From Arcuatula senhousia (lineage: Eukaryota; Mollusca; Bivalvia; Mytilida; Mytilidae), in assembly GCA_963971305.1 (NCBI GenBank), contig OZ020305.1, positions 11,069,001 to 11,133,000 on the forward strand: a stretch of 64,000 bases of DNA, given 5' to 3'. The translations under genes and the position numbers were made by a program. How positions within the stretch are numbered: the first letter of the stretch is position 1; each line of letters opens with the position of its first letter. Below the pieces are notes generated by a model. It made no database searches. It had not been told where the DNA came from and saw nothing but the letters and a program-made list of their open reading frames with translations. This document shows positions 9,668 to 22,222 of this stretch, in pieces.

Positions 9668-10960
9668 ATCTAAATAATTTGAGCGTAATGTTAAGATGTG
9701 TATATTTCTATTAATTGGTCTATTCAGGTTTGTTTCATCTGGCCTCTAACAAATACATGCTTATAGTAAAAACTCCATTATTTGGTACATGAAAACTTGT
9801 TTTTATACTTTTGTTTTGACCATTAAGAACTGTTTTTGAAAAATCAAATAATCATGTCTTATTCTCAATAGATTTTAAGATATCTTGTTTTTCATACCCG
9901 TCGGGAGTTGTTGACCTATCATTGAACCAATGTTAATAAAAAAGTTTCCGAAATTGGTTTTGTGACAATATTTAATTTAAGAACGTGATGTAAAGAGGGT
10001 GTAATATGATTTAAGAACTTTCTGTCGTAATTCTATAAAATCCTTTGTTGATCTTCAGAGACTGTTTCAGAAGGAAATATCTAATACTTCCATGATTTCA
10101 GCAAGGCAATAAACTGATATATCTCCCCATTGTGAAAGTGTTTGGACGAATTAATTTTGTCGCAAATTGATGTAAAATGTAAAACAAAAGTCGGACAAAG
10201 AAAGGGATTTATGTTACTTGGTGGATATTTTATATATGTATCATACAACAAAGTGCATGCAAACGTTTAACATTTTTTTTTTGGGGGGGAGGGGAGAGTT
10301 AGCATTTCGTCACCAGTTAAATACGAGTCAATCATGTCAATGCGAACCATTTTTGATAATTTTACGAGTAGTTTGCGATGGAGCTTAAGTATTTAGCTTA
10401 CATTTTTCTAATACTTTCTGAAGAGTTGTTTCTCGTATAAATGAGTAAATCAAACGACAAAAATATATTAATACGTGTAGATAGAAAATGTTGTTTCATT
10501 TTTGTGCATTTAAGGGAAATTTTTGGCCGTTCCAAATTTCCCAAAAAATGCCGATTTTCTCAATTTCTTGCACTTAACATCATCTTTCACACAAAGCATG
10601 GGATTGTAAGACTGTCAATAAATGGAACATTTTCTTTTGTCCTTGATAGCAAACTACAACCCTTATCAAGCTCATGTAAAAAGAACCAGAATTGTTAAAC
10701 CAATGATTACCAAATCATCACCATGGAACATGTGTATCTTTAGCATCATTTTGTCAGCAGATGTAAGTCTAAGCTCATTTGTATTCCCTTGTGGTTTTTG
10801 CACAAAAAGCGTAACATGGGAACATAAGAGGGCTTTGTGTTATGATCAGTGCATAATCTTGTACCACTCAATCTTGCATTGAACCTAGCAGCAGAAACAT
10901 ACCAGTACATCTTAGATCTGCGGTAAATGCAATACAACCATATAAGAAAATTTTACATAC
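9668..10960. other. Non-coding stretch, nothing recognised
   Basis: Short overlapping frames at 10,441-10,937 have no recognisable motif and no splice context. A G-rich run lies at about 10,283. I see nothing else. Confidence 0.45.
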
Positions 10961-11539
10961 CATTTATTCGAAATTTAAATCAGCATACTCAGGCAAGTTT
11001 CAACAATACCATCACTAGTCTTACCATTAAGTCCAACATGGCATAGTATTAAAAAAAAAACTAGGAAATCACTCTCATAAACAACCACCAATGAAAAACA
11101 ACAAAGCTCGAAAATTTTGTACACAACTTGTCAAGTTGAAACAGAACTTATGGTCTATTTTAGCAAACCGTCAAGACATCAGAAATTAAGGAACCCATAA
11201 CTTACCTGAAACCAGACATTAACATCGGACAAGAATCGTTGTTGTCCAGCGATATAAAAAAACTCAGAAATATTTCCGGAATATTTTCAGACGAATGCAC
11301 AAAGGTAAGGATAAAACAGGAATGGAGGCAGTTAGCAAAACTCATGGAACCTGGACAGTGGAAGATAGCGATACTAACTGTGAAATATTATGGACTAAAG
11401 AACAGTTATAATTGACTCTGACATAAAACCGAAGTATAAAAAATCCATAATAAGGAAAATCTACAAGTACAAAAAGGCACTTTATTGAGGATTGGTATTC
11501 AGCAATACCAGAAATGGAGAAAAAAACCATGTGGATGAG

Positions 11540-11945
11540 AAAGGGTTGAGAAACTTTTACACAATCTTAACACCAAATAGGAAAATGGACCAGCTATCAC
11601 TCCAAAATTGGTATTCAAAACATGCTACAGCAAGCTGGCACCGGCAATAACACATATTTCAACAAAAGCCTTATCAGTGAAACTCTGTCTGAAGATTTAA
11701 AGAACGCCAACATTGCACCAATCTTCAAAAAAGGACACAAACACAAACCAGCCAATTATCGACAAGTATCACTTACAAGCGTATACTGTAAACCCTCACA
11801 TTACATCATCTGTCGCCAGAGCTTGAAACACCTGGAAAAGTCTTACACACTTACCAACTTACAGCATAGAATAAGAAGTGGCAATTCCTGTGAAAGTCGA
11901 CTTATTTTAACAATGAATGACATTACACAGAAATACGAGGCCTAA
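11540..11945 (+). pseudogene. CR1/L2-like LINE reverse transcriptase fragment (N-terminal RT motifs)
   Basis: The frame at 11,622-11,945 reads NANIAPIFKKGHKHKPANYR followed by QVSLTSVYCK, then LTNLQHRIRSGNSCES. This is the beginning of a non-LTR reverse transcriptase palm of the CR1/L2/jockey type (A-x-I-x-PIFKKG...NYRPVSLTSV). Sequence just upstream (from about 11,540) looks like the conserved pre-RT linker in another frame. The catalytic core (FADD region) is absent: the sequence breaks into a TIR element at about 11,941 and LINE similarity resumes only in the post-RT region at 14,260. Confidence 0.75.
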
Positions 11946-14234
11946 ATTAAAATATTGTATGTTTGCCCTCAGCCGACCGACCCCTGAAATTCGTTGCGAC
12001 TGAAAATATTTTATTTACATTTATCGGCAAAATTTTATTTTATTCCGTTTCGCTTCCGACTGAAAATCTTATATTTATATTTACCGACTGCATTTTTTTT
12101 CTCGGAATTTTCGGATTTTATCGTACACGTTGATAGTAAAGTCAAAGGTTATCCGAAAACGGGTCTTTCATGCGTTTGCATAGAATAGTTTTTTGTTCCG
12201 ATTCGAAACTGCTGAATGACATTGATCAAGCATGGCTTCATAGTCGCACTCTGTGTGACCACAAATGAAATTAAAAACGATTTTAAGAAAACGTTGGTCA
12301 AAAATAAGGTCGTAAAAGTGTGTCCAAAAGAAATATGGGACGATGTTGCCGGGGCGGCGTTTGGAGATACGGATCAAGAGACAGAAGTAGACGAAGCTTT
12401 TGAGAAAGGAAACTGTTATTTATATTTTCACAAATTTTATGAAATATGGCAGTAAAATCGCCTCTGTGAGATAAAATGGCAGTAAAGTCGCCAATTCAGA
12501 ATACAACAAACTCAATGCACATGTTAACATTTAGGTATAGAAAAACCAAGGCCCAACCTGGCATTCTAAAATCACAATTCAACTTAAGGAAATCTGAACA
12601 ACAATCACAAAAACATAAGGACGCAAGACATGAAATAGTATACATAACAAACATGAAGAACATGGACATGCCAGGAAAGTGCTGACTCCATACACAAATT
12701 CGGACAAAGACTTTCAAGTTGTCTTAGCCATACTATCCTGTCAGCCACAGTATTATTAAACAACGGCTATTTATTAGGGCCCCTCATTGAAAATGCGTCA
12801 CCCTATAGTTTTTACCCGGGGGGGTTACTCTGGTGTTTTATGATGGGGGTGTGCATTTTGTAGATTGAAATTGGTACCCGAATCTATGTCAGAAAATCAT
12901 CAAAAACATACCCAAATCTATGTGATTAGCAAAAAAATTTCATATCTAAGCAACGAAATAAAAGTCAACTAAGGTTTTTTTTTCATTTTTTAGAGCCTTA
13001 TAAATACAAGTCTCTTTCTTACTTATAACTTCGTTAAGTATCCCAAAAACACAAAGACACAAAGTCTATGGCACCTTTTCTGTTTTTACTCTCTTGCCTA
13101 TGTAAGACATCGACAAAAAAATGGGTACCAAATCTATGTGTACTGCTTAAAAAAGATACTCATATCTATGTAAAAAATTGTGAAAAATGGACCCATAAAA
13201 AATGCACACCCCGTATATTGGTATATAGGGAGTAACCCCCCGGGAGTTTTTACCTTGTCTGTCCGTCCGCGTCTGTCTGTCAGTTTTAGTCGGGATAATC
13301 TAGGTTACAGTAGAAACCTTAGTCAATTGTTTTAGTTGAATTACTTTATGAGAATAGACAAGTGCCAATTTTGTTTCTAGTCATGACCTTGTTGTGTTGT
13401 ATATCGTGAGATTTGTTTCATTTTGTTAGACATTTCAAGTCTTACTTTAACAATTAAAATTTGAATAAATATGTTGAAATGCTACCAATGTTCAATGTTT
13501 AGAAGAGTTAAAATTATGTTCAATAAATAAATATGTTCATTCAAACCAATTGATTCAATGCATTATATCAGGAGAATTGTGCATTCAATGTCAAAAGGTT
13601 TCTAGAAATTTTAATGTCAGAAATTTCCTGAAATGCTCTCAGAATAAGAGTCTTTACTGCAATTGTATGCAACACTAGTTAGAACCCCCAGTTTCCATGT
13701 TGTTGGATTGACTGGAATGTTCCATATGCCAATTTGCACAGTGACGCATAACGTGGAAAATATTTTATCAACTAACAACATTCAATAGTGGTTACTAAAG
13801 GCACAAAAGGTACATTCACTACATATTAAGCCATGCAGGGATAGTAGTTGCATTTTTGATGTTTCTAAGTGTCAGATATTAGAAAAGTATCCTGTAAAAG
13901 TGATTAAAGTACAATTGTATGCAAAACATACATACTAATAACAGTTTATTCCAAAAAGCAAATACAGCTAAATAGGATACAAAAACATACAAACATACAA
14001 ACAGCATATAAAGACGTGCAATCATACATCTTCACATGCTTAAAAAAAACTTCTTACGCTTTTATATCTTAAAGTTAAAATAAAATAATTTACCTACCTA
14101 CCTACCCATAGAAAAAAATTTACCTACTCTAATTATTTTTTGATAAAAAAAAATAAAATATTTTGCCTACCTACCTACCCTGCTTCAAAATTCAGGGTCG
14201 GGAGAAGGGCAAACATACAATATTTTAATTTAGG
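11941..14234. mobile_element. TIR element splitting the LINE remnant
   Basis: CTAAATTAAAATATTGTATG plus TTTGCCCT at the left end is exactly inverted at the right end (about 14,206-14,234). Weaker inverted similarity follows (GACCCCTGAAATTC on the left against GACCCTGAATTTTG on the right). The right subterminal region has CTAC/CTACC tetramer runs (about 14,091-14,180). A possible 4-bp TSD GGCC exists if the element starts at TAAATT, but it is ambiguous because GGCC is a palindrome. Inside lies a 79-residue open frame (12,216-12,455) of unknown nature and a nested 429-bp element. No transposase was recognised. Confidence 0.75.
12816..13244. mobile_element. 429-bp MITE with G/C-rich TIRs and 9-bp TSD, nested
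   Basis: The direct repeat AGTTTTTAC (12,807-12,815 and 13,245-13,253) brackets an element whose ends are inverted: left CCGGGGGGGTTACTC, right end complement CCCGGGGGGTTACTC. Imperfect inverted similarity continues inward (GGGTGTGCATTTT and GGTACCC...ATCTATGT words on both sides). It has no coding capacity. It is nested in the 11,941-14,234 element and so is younger than it. Confidence 0.85.
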
Positions 14235-14244
14235 CCCGACCGGA

Positions 14245-14850
14245 AAACGAAAATTGACAAACCAACGAAGACCTTAAATGGACAACTGACATCGCTTTGA
14301 TCAGTAACCGAGCAAACATTACACTGGGATTCTTAAGACACAACCTGAAACACAGTGTTACAGAAAATTTAATGTCTCACTAGTCAGATCAGTGTTAGAC
14401 TATGCCAGCTGTGTGCTGACCCACATCTAAAAACGAACATAGACATGCTGGAAAATGTCAAAAGACTTTTTGCACGCTTAATGTGCAATGGTCACAAAAA
14501 GAAAAGAAGTTATACAGAAATGTTGAGACAATTAAATGGCAGCTCTTATCCAGGAGAACGAGGGAACAAAGATTGACTTTCTTTTTTAGGATCCTAATTA
14601 AACGACATCGTGGATATCCCGGCTGACTCATTGAAGATTGAATTCAACCAAAAGCTCAAAAGTTCAATCCCAAAGTAGTTAAAGTTAAAAGTTATTACAG
14701 CCACTACAGGCGAATTCAAATTTTCGTTAGCTCCAAGACCCATAAGAGATTGGAATATTCAACCAGAAGTAACGGTTAACAGCAAAGAAATCGAAAGTTT
14801 CAATGAAAAATCTACTTTAGTATTATATTGAGTCCTTAAGAGACCGTATG
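14245..14850 (+). pseudogene. CR1/L2-like LINE post-RT C-terminal fragment
   Basis: Across frameshifts the sequence reads DLKWTTDIALISNRANITLG, FLRHNLKHS, a region resembling the usual LVRSVLEYASCVWDP block with stops, and then RRTREQRLTFFFRILIKRH. This is the conserved C-terminal segment of CR1/L2/jockey ORF2. It is presumably the other half of the LINE whose RT start lies at 11,622; the middle of the RT domain is missing altogether and not merely displaced. Confidence 0.72.
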
Positions 14851-14959
14851 ACTTGCGTCTAAAACACCCCTCCGGTGCGCACACACCGATTCACACGATT
14901 TCGAATAAACGGATGAAAATATAGAATCCCTGGAACATGTGGAAGGGAACTGTATTGCC

Positions 14960-15105
14960 AGTGTGCATTGATAGTTGAATTGATATGTGATGAGGCATTG
15001 CGATCATCAAGCTAGCTTTTTGATCGGTCAGTTACTGAGAAAGTATCGTACCTATAGCCGTGGCTAATCGCAACAGCGATTATCCCGACTAAAACGGTCA
15101 ACTAC
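14960..15105. repeat. Dispersed repeat family D copy
   Basis: Shares TTGATATGTGATGAGGCA, GCTAGCTTTTTGATCGGTCAG and CAGCGATTATCCCGACTAAAA-like words with 20,170-20,460 and with the foldback at 36,600-36,890. Confidence 0.65.
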
Positions 15106-15689
15106 AATTAACTAGTTAATAATAACTATAGATGCTTCACTTTTTGTATCTATTTTACTTCTGAAACTACATAGGACATGAAAACGTGACTATAAACATG
15201 GTAATTGTAGAATGCTAAAACACAAAAACAATATGATCATAAAATGTCATCTATACCATGTTAATGTACGTCACTCAGATTTTTTAGACAAATACATATT
15301 TATCAAAAATACAAGGTCTTCTTATTGCTTTACGTAAATATATATTGAACTTACATGTATATATATTTTTTCTTCTTTCTTAACTGATCGTTTTCATAAT
15401 TGGATATAAATATGTCTTTCAAAATTGCTTGATATCATTTTACAAGCTTTATGTCTGAAATGGTTGCTTTATATGTGGTAAAATAATACTAATAAAAGAT
15501 CAGCCTTGAAAAAAATCTATTATAAAGCGCAGATTTAACTGGAACTGGCTTGTAATAAGCAAAAGACATATTTATACATAAAACTTTAAAATTTACAATT
15601 AGGCCAGTGAGTAATAGACCATGGCACACAACCCCCAGGGTTGGCTGATCCAGAGCACCTGGTACTGGGAACTTCTTTGTCACCAGATT

Positions 15690-16400
15690 AGTGTCCGTCT
15701 TGAAGATGAGCTTGTGTCATCACTATGCATCCGTCGTCTGTAACAAATTTTAAAAATCGTCTCCTATGATCCAAGGAATCAATTTGACTAAATTTTGTAG
15801 ATATGAGAAATGAAATGTTGGCAACCAACGATACACAAAGAATTCAATAAAAACATGACCGTTGTTAATAAAAAAAATAAAACGCCGGGTAAAATCCCTT
15901 AAAATTGCTTAATATTAAAATCAGCAACTATAACAGATATATGTAGTAAAATCCGAAGGATGCTCTTAAGAATCAAAAGTTCTACAAAAATCCCTAGAGG
16001 ATCGAAGTTGTCACGAGTCTTAAGGTAAGATAATCAAAATATTAATACTATTGCGGAAAGAGAAAAGTTGTTGCTCGCTTAAACCTTCAATTCATAAAGC
16101 TCTGCAAAAGTCTCCATTTGCTCGAAATCGTCAGATGACCCCTTATAGAGGTTAAGGTCATATAAAGATAGAAAATATCGTTTTTTTTATGTTTTTGCTA
16201 GGTAGAAAGAAAACTATTGTAGAAAGAGAAAAGATGTTGCTTGCTTATTAGGCTCATTAGGCTCTACAATAATTCTATTGGGTCGAAGTTTTCAGTTGTT
16301 CTTTTATAAGGTATATAGCTAATAAAAGAGACAGTAAGCCTTAAGGACCAGACGAGCAGTTTAAGTTCCTTAGGGCGTCTAGTTTCCTTGCTTCTCCAAA
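15690..16400 (+). repeat. Dispersed repeat family F, decayed copy
   Basis: Starts with a CATCACTATGCATCCGTCGTC word matching CATCACTTGGCATCCGTCGTC at 33,190. Inside are repeated phrases about 'reaction' words shared with 31,640-32,345 in the opposite orientation (TAGAGCT, GTCAGATGACCCCTTATAGA, GGGTCGAAG). Non-coding. Confidence 0.55.
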
Positions 16401-16509
16401 TTCACTCGACCCTGCAGAAAGGTTGACGGTAGAACATTTGTGAACCGAGTTGATCACTACAGTATTAATACACCAAAGTCACTATCTTATCCAAATGTAT
16501 ATGTTAGTG

Positions 16510-16645
16510 TAAGCTAAGATTTGGCAACATTTTATGGTTCTGATATTATGCTCTTCAAAGTGCAATGTGACCTAATGTGCTAATAGCCTTGTGCTTCTCT
16601 GATATGCCTTTTAAAAACGAAACGTGCGACTCAGACACAGTTTAG
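16510..16645 (+). ncRNA. Decayed hammerhead-element copy
   Basis: TTATGCTCTTCAAAGTGCAA followed about 45 bases later by CTCTGATATGCC, then ACGAAACGTGCGACTCAGAC, parallels the arrangement in the 40-42 kb units (TATGCTCTTCATATTCAT, then CTCTGATGAGTC, then GACGAAACGCGCGTCAGGC). The core is damaged (CUGAUAUG in place of CUGAUGAG and no clear stem II), so it should not cleave. It suggests an older insertion of a related family. Confidence 0.4.
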
Positions 16646-16869
16646 AATTGTTGGTATTGCGAATTGTTTTTTATTGCCATAAACAGATATCAAAGGGGAT
16701 GTTGGTTATATTGTTTACACTCAAGAAATGGTTTCGGGACATAATGAACTCAGATGCAAAATGTGGCTTAAAACTGGAAAGTGAGCATAGATGTCGGTTT
16801 TTCATAATTTTATATATCAATCTCAAATATCCAGATTTTTACAGAATAGATAATAGGTTGCAAAGGTAA

Positions 16870-19140
16870 TGTTGCAATTTTAAAACAGGAACTGCATATC
16901 CTTCCAGTGCGCCGTGCAACTCTAGACGACTTGGTTTATTTCACAATTGAATTGAACATTTGTGTTGTTGGGTATTTGGTTGCAATAAACAGGAACTGCT
17001 CGCCGTTCCTGGGCAACATGTAACTTGATGCAACCTGGTTGTAGATAAGTTTTTTTTTCATGATTTTTTTTTATTCTAGATTGAATTTAACATCTTTTGT
17101 TGGTATTAGTTTCTGTGTTTCATAGCTCTTTTAAACAATCAACATGATAAATACTTTATTGAATATTGAAGTCCTTACCATTTCATGACTATATGTATCA
17201 CTTAAATGAATATAAAACAAACATGCTTATTTAAGATCATCGAGAGAGCTATATAATTCATTTTCTTTGCATAATTTTCTTATTGAGTCCATATATAAAC
17301 CACAATTATACAAAGTTTTCTCTTCAAAATGCGAATAAAGTAATATTACGCAATGATATATAGCCCAATATAATTGATTGTGGTTTAAGAAACGTTCGTT
17401 TTTTGCTAAATTTATACCCAGTCTTCATAGCTTTAATACTACCATGCAATAATATTGTCTGTATATAGCATATAAATGACACCTAAATCTTCTTTTGCGG
17501 AAACAGACAACCCATTCACAATAAGTTGTTAGATAAAGCGCATTAATACTGAACATGTGTCGAGTTCCTAATGGATTTAAACACATTCGAGTGACATGTG
17601 TTAAATTATAACTATTTTTATCAAGAAAATAAAAAAAGATGAAGGAATAAACATTTACAGGGAAAATGTCTAAAACCATCATATAGGATTATTTAAATGT
17701 CGAAAAAAATGTTGTAATTATCTAAAAAATAATAATAAATAAAAGTGTTCTGTCTTTGGGTAGGCCTTTAAGATCACCATAAAATATCAAATAACAATAA
17801 AAATATAGACCAGATCACATTCAAAGCGACGCAGGTACTACAGGGTTCATGTAGCGCAAATTTTAAGAATTTGTTTAACCAAGGTCAGACAGAGCGTAAA
17901 TTGCTACCATAAGAGACTGAGGCATCACTGCCATCTTATGCCTTTACCAGCTATAGCCTGTTCAGGAGAACAGGAAATTTCGATTAAACCACCATAACAC
18001 TTTTTGAACTACAGCTACATGTATGGTAAAACAGCAACAATTTGAAACATTGCCTTTTAAAAATGCTTGACTTAAGATAACTGTATTATCAAACAAATTT
18101 TCAAAGTTGTCCGCCATCTTATCCTTCTATCGAAATTCAGGCACAGTTCATAGCACAAGATATTAAAATTTACCGAAATTTCAGACCATGAGAAAATTTA
18201 AGCCACCCCAAAAGCACAAAATAAATAATGTGGCCAAAAGGTTATGCTACTTGGTAAGGGTTTACTGTTTACCTAGAGTGAAATGGAAAAAAATGTTTAC
18301 TGATATTTGAAGAAAATAAACAAACAAACAAAAAAGACATACTCGCTATGTGACTAATGGAGATTCATCATATTCTTTTTATCGTGTGGTTTCATCTTTT
18401 AGTTTGCGTTATAACAAAATATGAAGAAAAGAAATTTTTACAATGTTTAATGTAAATATACATGAAAAAATAAGTATGGTATACATTTGCTTAACACAAT
18501 GGTTATAAAGATTTTTATTGGTTAGAGTTAATTTAAAAATCAAATTTTGAAAAAGATTGGGAATTTAAATTGCATTTTATATTTTATCAACAATTGGTGA
18601 AAATAATATGCATCCTTAAACTAAAACATAAAATAATATTCATCCTCTAGAAAACAATGCAAAGTGTGTTTTTTAAGTTTACAATATCATTTAGGAAATG
18701 GCATTTCTATAATTTTCATTTCCAAAGAGTGTTGAGGAAATTATGGATCGACTTTTCTAAAACCTTTTACTTGGTTTTCTTATTAAGTGCTACGAAGGGA
18801 AGAAAAACTATTGCGATAAATGTAAAATGCAAATCTTTAATCTTGTTTAATGTTAAATTTTTAACGGAAGACAAATCTTAAGACACCGACACATATAATT
18901 ATCATTTGATACGATGTTAAGTATTTGCTGGCTTACAAATGGAACCCAGGAAAATAACTTGTGACGAAAACCTGGAACTTTAAGATAAGATAACTTTTTA
19001 TCCCAATTGTCTAGAAAGCTGCGACTGAGGAAATATGCATGCCATGGGCGATCATAAACCTGCAACTGAAGAAATGTACATGTCATGGACGATCATAAAC
19101 CTTCGGCTGAAGATATCATATTATATATGAAAAAAAATAT
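16870..19140. other. AT-rich non-coding stretch
   Basis: Several frames of 70-85 codons occur but none has recognisable motifs. A short direct duplication of about 40 bp (TGCATGCCATGGGCGATCAT and GTACATGTCATGGACGATCA, each followed by AAACCT) lies at 19,034-19,104. Nothing else is evident. Confidence 0.45.
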
Positions 19141-19184
19141 ATTAAAAAAAAAACAAATAAAGGTAATAACAACTTAAAACTATC

Positions 19185-19665
19185 GAACTTGAATGATCAA
19201 TCTCATAGTCCAGAGAAAATGACAAAAACGAATCAGTCACACCGGAGAATTGGTGGATCGCAATGGTCCTGACTTGGTATAGGCATTTCAAACGAAATAA
19301 TGGGTTAAAGCAGGTTTTATGGCGCCAAACCTGCCTCTTCCATTGCGATCTTAGGATCCGGTAATGACCATAGAACACAACATAGTTGTGAGACACAATA
19401 GGGATATTGAAGTGATCGTCTCAGTACAGCAGACCAGTCAAACACTAATTAAAACAATTAATCACCATATCTTTTAGCGCAATTTTGAACTTTTCTACTT
19501 GTGGCTGATAACGAAGAAAGAATTTTTTTAGGGATCGAATGAGACGTATTTTCTTATAGCCCTGCTCCAAAAGTCGGTCACGAAGAAATCGGTGTCTGAT
19601 AAAAAAAATCTGTGAAATGTGTGCAAGCTCTGGCATATCGAATAAGTTGTGAACAAACAATTATT
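19185..19665 (-). pseudogene. Penelope-like element 3' end: decayed RT C-terminus plus 3' UTR (family B)
   Basis: On the minus strand 19,660-19,445 reads HRFLRDRLLEQGYKKIRLIR then SLKKFFLRYQPQVEKFK, matching the general pattern of the Penelope RT C-terminus (K-L-L-x-Q-G-Y-x-x-x-x-L-x-x-S-L-x-K-F-[YF]-x-R). Downstream of it (toward lower coordinates) is the family B 3' UTR seen again at 29,405 and 9,010. The copy is 5'-truncated. Confidence 0.65.
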
Positions 19666-19884
19666 CTCTCCTGACTTTGTGCCTAAGAGGTTTCTATGAT
19701 ATGTTCCTTTGGCGGGTATTAGTTGATTGTATCATAAGTATACATAAGCAACACAAAGCATTAAAATGTCAGTACCATCCAACAATGATATGTCTTCCTT
19801 ATACGGCTCTAGCTCTACTAGTATTGGTTCGACACTTATTGGCTATAACTTGCACATGATAGCTTTAGGTCATGAAGATGGTAT

Positions 19885-20065
19885 TGCAAGAAGCAAAGGT
19901 GTACCAAAGGGGTAATCAGTATCATAAAACCGTAAAAACAAAGACAAAACTGGCAGACAAAAACTCATCACAACAAAACAAACCACATAACAATATAAAA
20001 CACACACACACATAACAACAAAACCGCAACTACCATGATCAGTATATCTGTGCTGACAAATCCAT
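19885..20065 (-). repeat. Penelope 3'-end repeat (family A), variant copy
   Basis: AGAAGCAAAGGTGTACCAAA followed by GGGGTAATCA and CCGTAAAAACAAAGACAAAA is nearly the same as at 55,595. A CA-rich tract (about 20,001-20,015) follows. Confidence 0.65.
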
Positions 20066-20169
20066 GGCACTTCTAGTACATTTTCACAATACTCATGTTT
20101 CTACAAGACAGGATTGGGTGGTATGATTACTTTCTCTGGTTTGGGCAATAACATTTTATCTGCAAAGTT

Positions 20170-20460
20170 TTATGTTTAGTATTAATTGTGAATTGATATT
20201 TGAATTTATATGTGATGAGGCAACACGACCACTGCTACGGCAGTGTCTTGTGAATTCCGACCAGTATCTCCCCATGTACAAACGAGTAACAAAGGCTAAC
20301 ACTGGCGGTGGTGTGTCATGGGCTGGACGACCCATGGCACATAGCAGGCCTTTTAAAAGTCGCTGCAGGGCTATATAGCCTAAAGTCACGACTAAAGAAC
20401 CCCATACAGTCTTGACAGTTCAGCTACACCAGTTATCTCGGCTAAAAATAGTTTTATGTG
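20170..20460 (+). repeat. Dispersed repeat families D and E, composite copy
   Basis: Opens with family D words (ATATGTGATGAGGCAACACG) and continues with a segment (GTATCTCCCCATG, AACACTGGCGGTGGTGTGTC, ATGGGCTGGACGACCCATGG) that recurs inverted at 56,120-56,275. It ends with GGCTAAAA. Non-coding. Confidence 0.7.
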
Positions 20461-20959
20461 GATTTATATTAAACACCAAATTAACATCCTGTGGATGATA
20501 TCATGCTCTTTTTAAATAACATCGCTATGGAATGGAATACACATTATTGCCTTGTATTACTATGTAATCCGTTCAACAGATCAATAATTCTTTTTAGAAC
20601 AAAATCTCGTATTTACGCTTTCATTTCATATGTGTCCCTATGGAGCTTTCCTACTTTGGAGGATCTTAAGAATATCTCAAACCAAATGGAGTTTTCATTA
20701 GGTTAAAAGATTTCTTAATGTTATTATGATAAGTAAACTTCATATGGAAACATTGATTCGATTTTTAAAAATTTTTGATATTACAAAATTTGATCTAATT
20801 CTGCGCTTTCAAAATTACATTACAAAGTATAAATATTATGTTTTGAGGTTCAATGCTTTACTTGCTAGAAAATCAACTATGGAGGCCATTTGCATTAGGT
20901 ACATTTGTAGGTTATTCAGTCATCAAACTCAAACTTGAAACCTTGTTAGTTATTGCTTA

Positions 20960-22222
20960 ACCCCCAAGCAGTTCGCTTTTTTCTATACATGAAAGGTGTA
21001 AATATAAAATGAATGAAAGAACCTTAGTGAGCACGCTCACATACCCCACGCGTACACATTATGGACAGATATTATCTATTTCGAGTTAGAAATAAAAAGT
21101 CTTAGTTGTTGTCTTTCCAAGACGGCTCATTAAACAGGAAATGAATGAGTGACAGAGCTGAAAATGTATCCCACCATATGGGATCCCTCTCTGAAGCCAC
21201 GTACAAAATATCAAAAGTCTATGATTAATAGTTGCTGAGAAATCTGTCACAAAAATTTTTAACCCTGAAATTTAGTGAAAAAAGTCAAAGTAGGCTTGTG
21301 AAAAACAGGAAGTAGAAAATCGACAGACCTAAAAAAGAATCCCACCATATTGGACACCTACCTGAAGCTAAATACCAAATATCAAATATCTACGATAAAT
21401 AGATGCTGAGAAATCTGTTACGAAAATTTTCAAACCTGAAAATTTAGTGAAAAAAGTCGAAGTCGGCTATTTAAACAGAAGGTAGATGATCGACAGACCT
21501 GAAAACGAATCCCACCATATGGGACACCTACCTGAAGCTAAATACCAAATATAAAATACCTACAATTAATAGTTGCTGAGAATTTTGTTACGAAAATTTT
21601 CAACCCTGAAAATTTAGTGAAAAAAGTTGAAGTCGGCTATTTCATGTATTTAAATAGAAAGCAGATGATCGACAGACCTGAAATCAAATCCCAACATATA
21701 GGACACCTACATGAAGCTAAATACCGAATATCAAAAACCTAGAATTAAGAGTTCCTGAGAAATCTGCTAAGAAATTTATTTTAACCCTGAAATTTTAGTG
21801 AAAAAGTCAAAGCCGGCTATTCAAACAGGAAGTAGATGATCGACAGACCAGAAAACAAATCCCACATTATGGGACACCTACCTGAAGCTAAATACCAAAT
21901 ATAAAATACCTACAATTAATAGTAGCTGAGAATTTTGTTACGAAAATTTTCAACCCTGAAATTTTAGTGAAAAAAGTCTAAGTCAACTTGTTAAACAGGA
22001 AGTAGATGATTGACAGACCTGAAAACGTATCCCACCATATGGGACCCCCACCTGAAGCTTCATACCAAATATCAAAAGCCTACGATTAATAATAGCTGAG
22101 ATATCTGTTATGAAAATTTTGATCACGGACAGACGGACTGACGGACGGACGGACGGACGGACGGACAGACGGACCAGTCAAAAACATTATACCCTTCGCA
22201 ACTTCGTTGCGTGAGGTATAAT
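20960..22222. repeat. Six-copy ~171-bp tandem array inside a dispersed repeat
   Basis: The word CCCACCATATGGGA recurs at about 21,170, 21,341, 21,511, 21,690, 21,861 and 22,031, a spacing of 170-171 bp with one interval of about 179. Each unit also holds GATCGACAGACCTGAAAA, CCTGAAGCTAAATACCAAAT and TTACGAAAATTTTCAACCCT. Units differ by several percent to about 15 percent by eye. The array is preceded by a GTGAGCACGCTCACATACCC segment and followed by a GGAC tetramer run (22,135-22,175) and GCAACTTCGTTGCGTGAGGT. No ORF. Confidence 0.88.

Noticed and set aside
12216..12455. 79-codon plus-strand frame inside the TIR element
   Set aside because: Composition is protein-like, but no transposase motif or homologue is recognised. 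Kept only as a note in the element entry.
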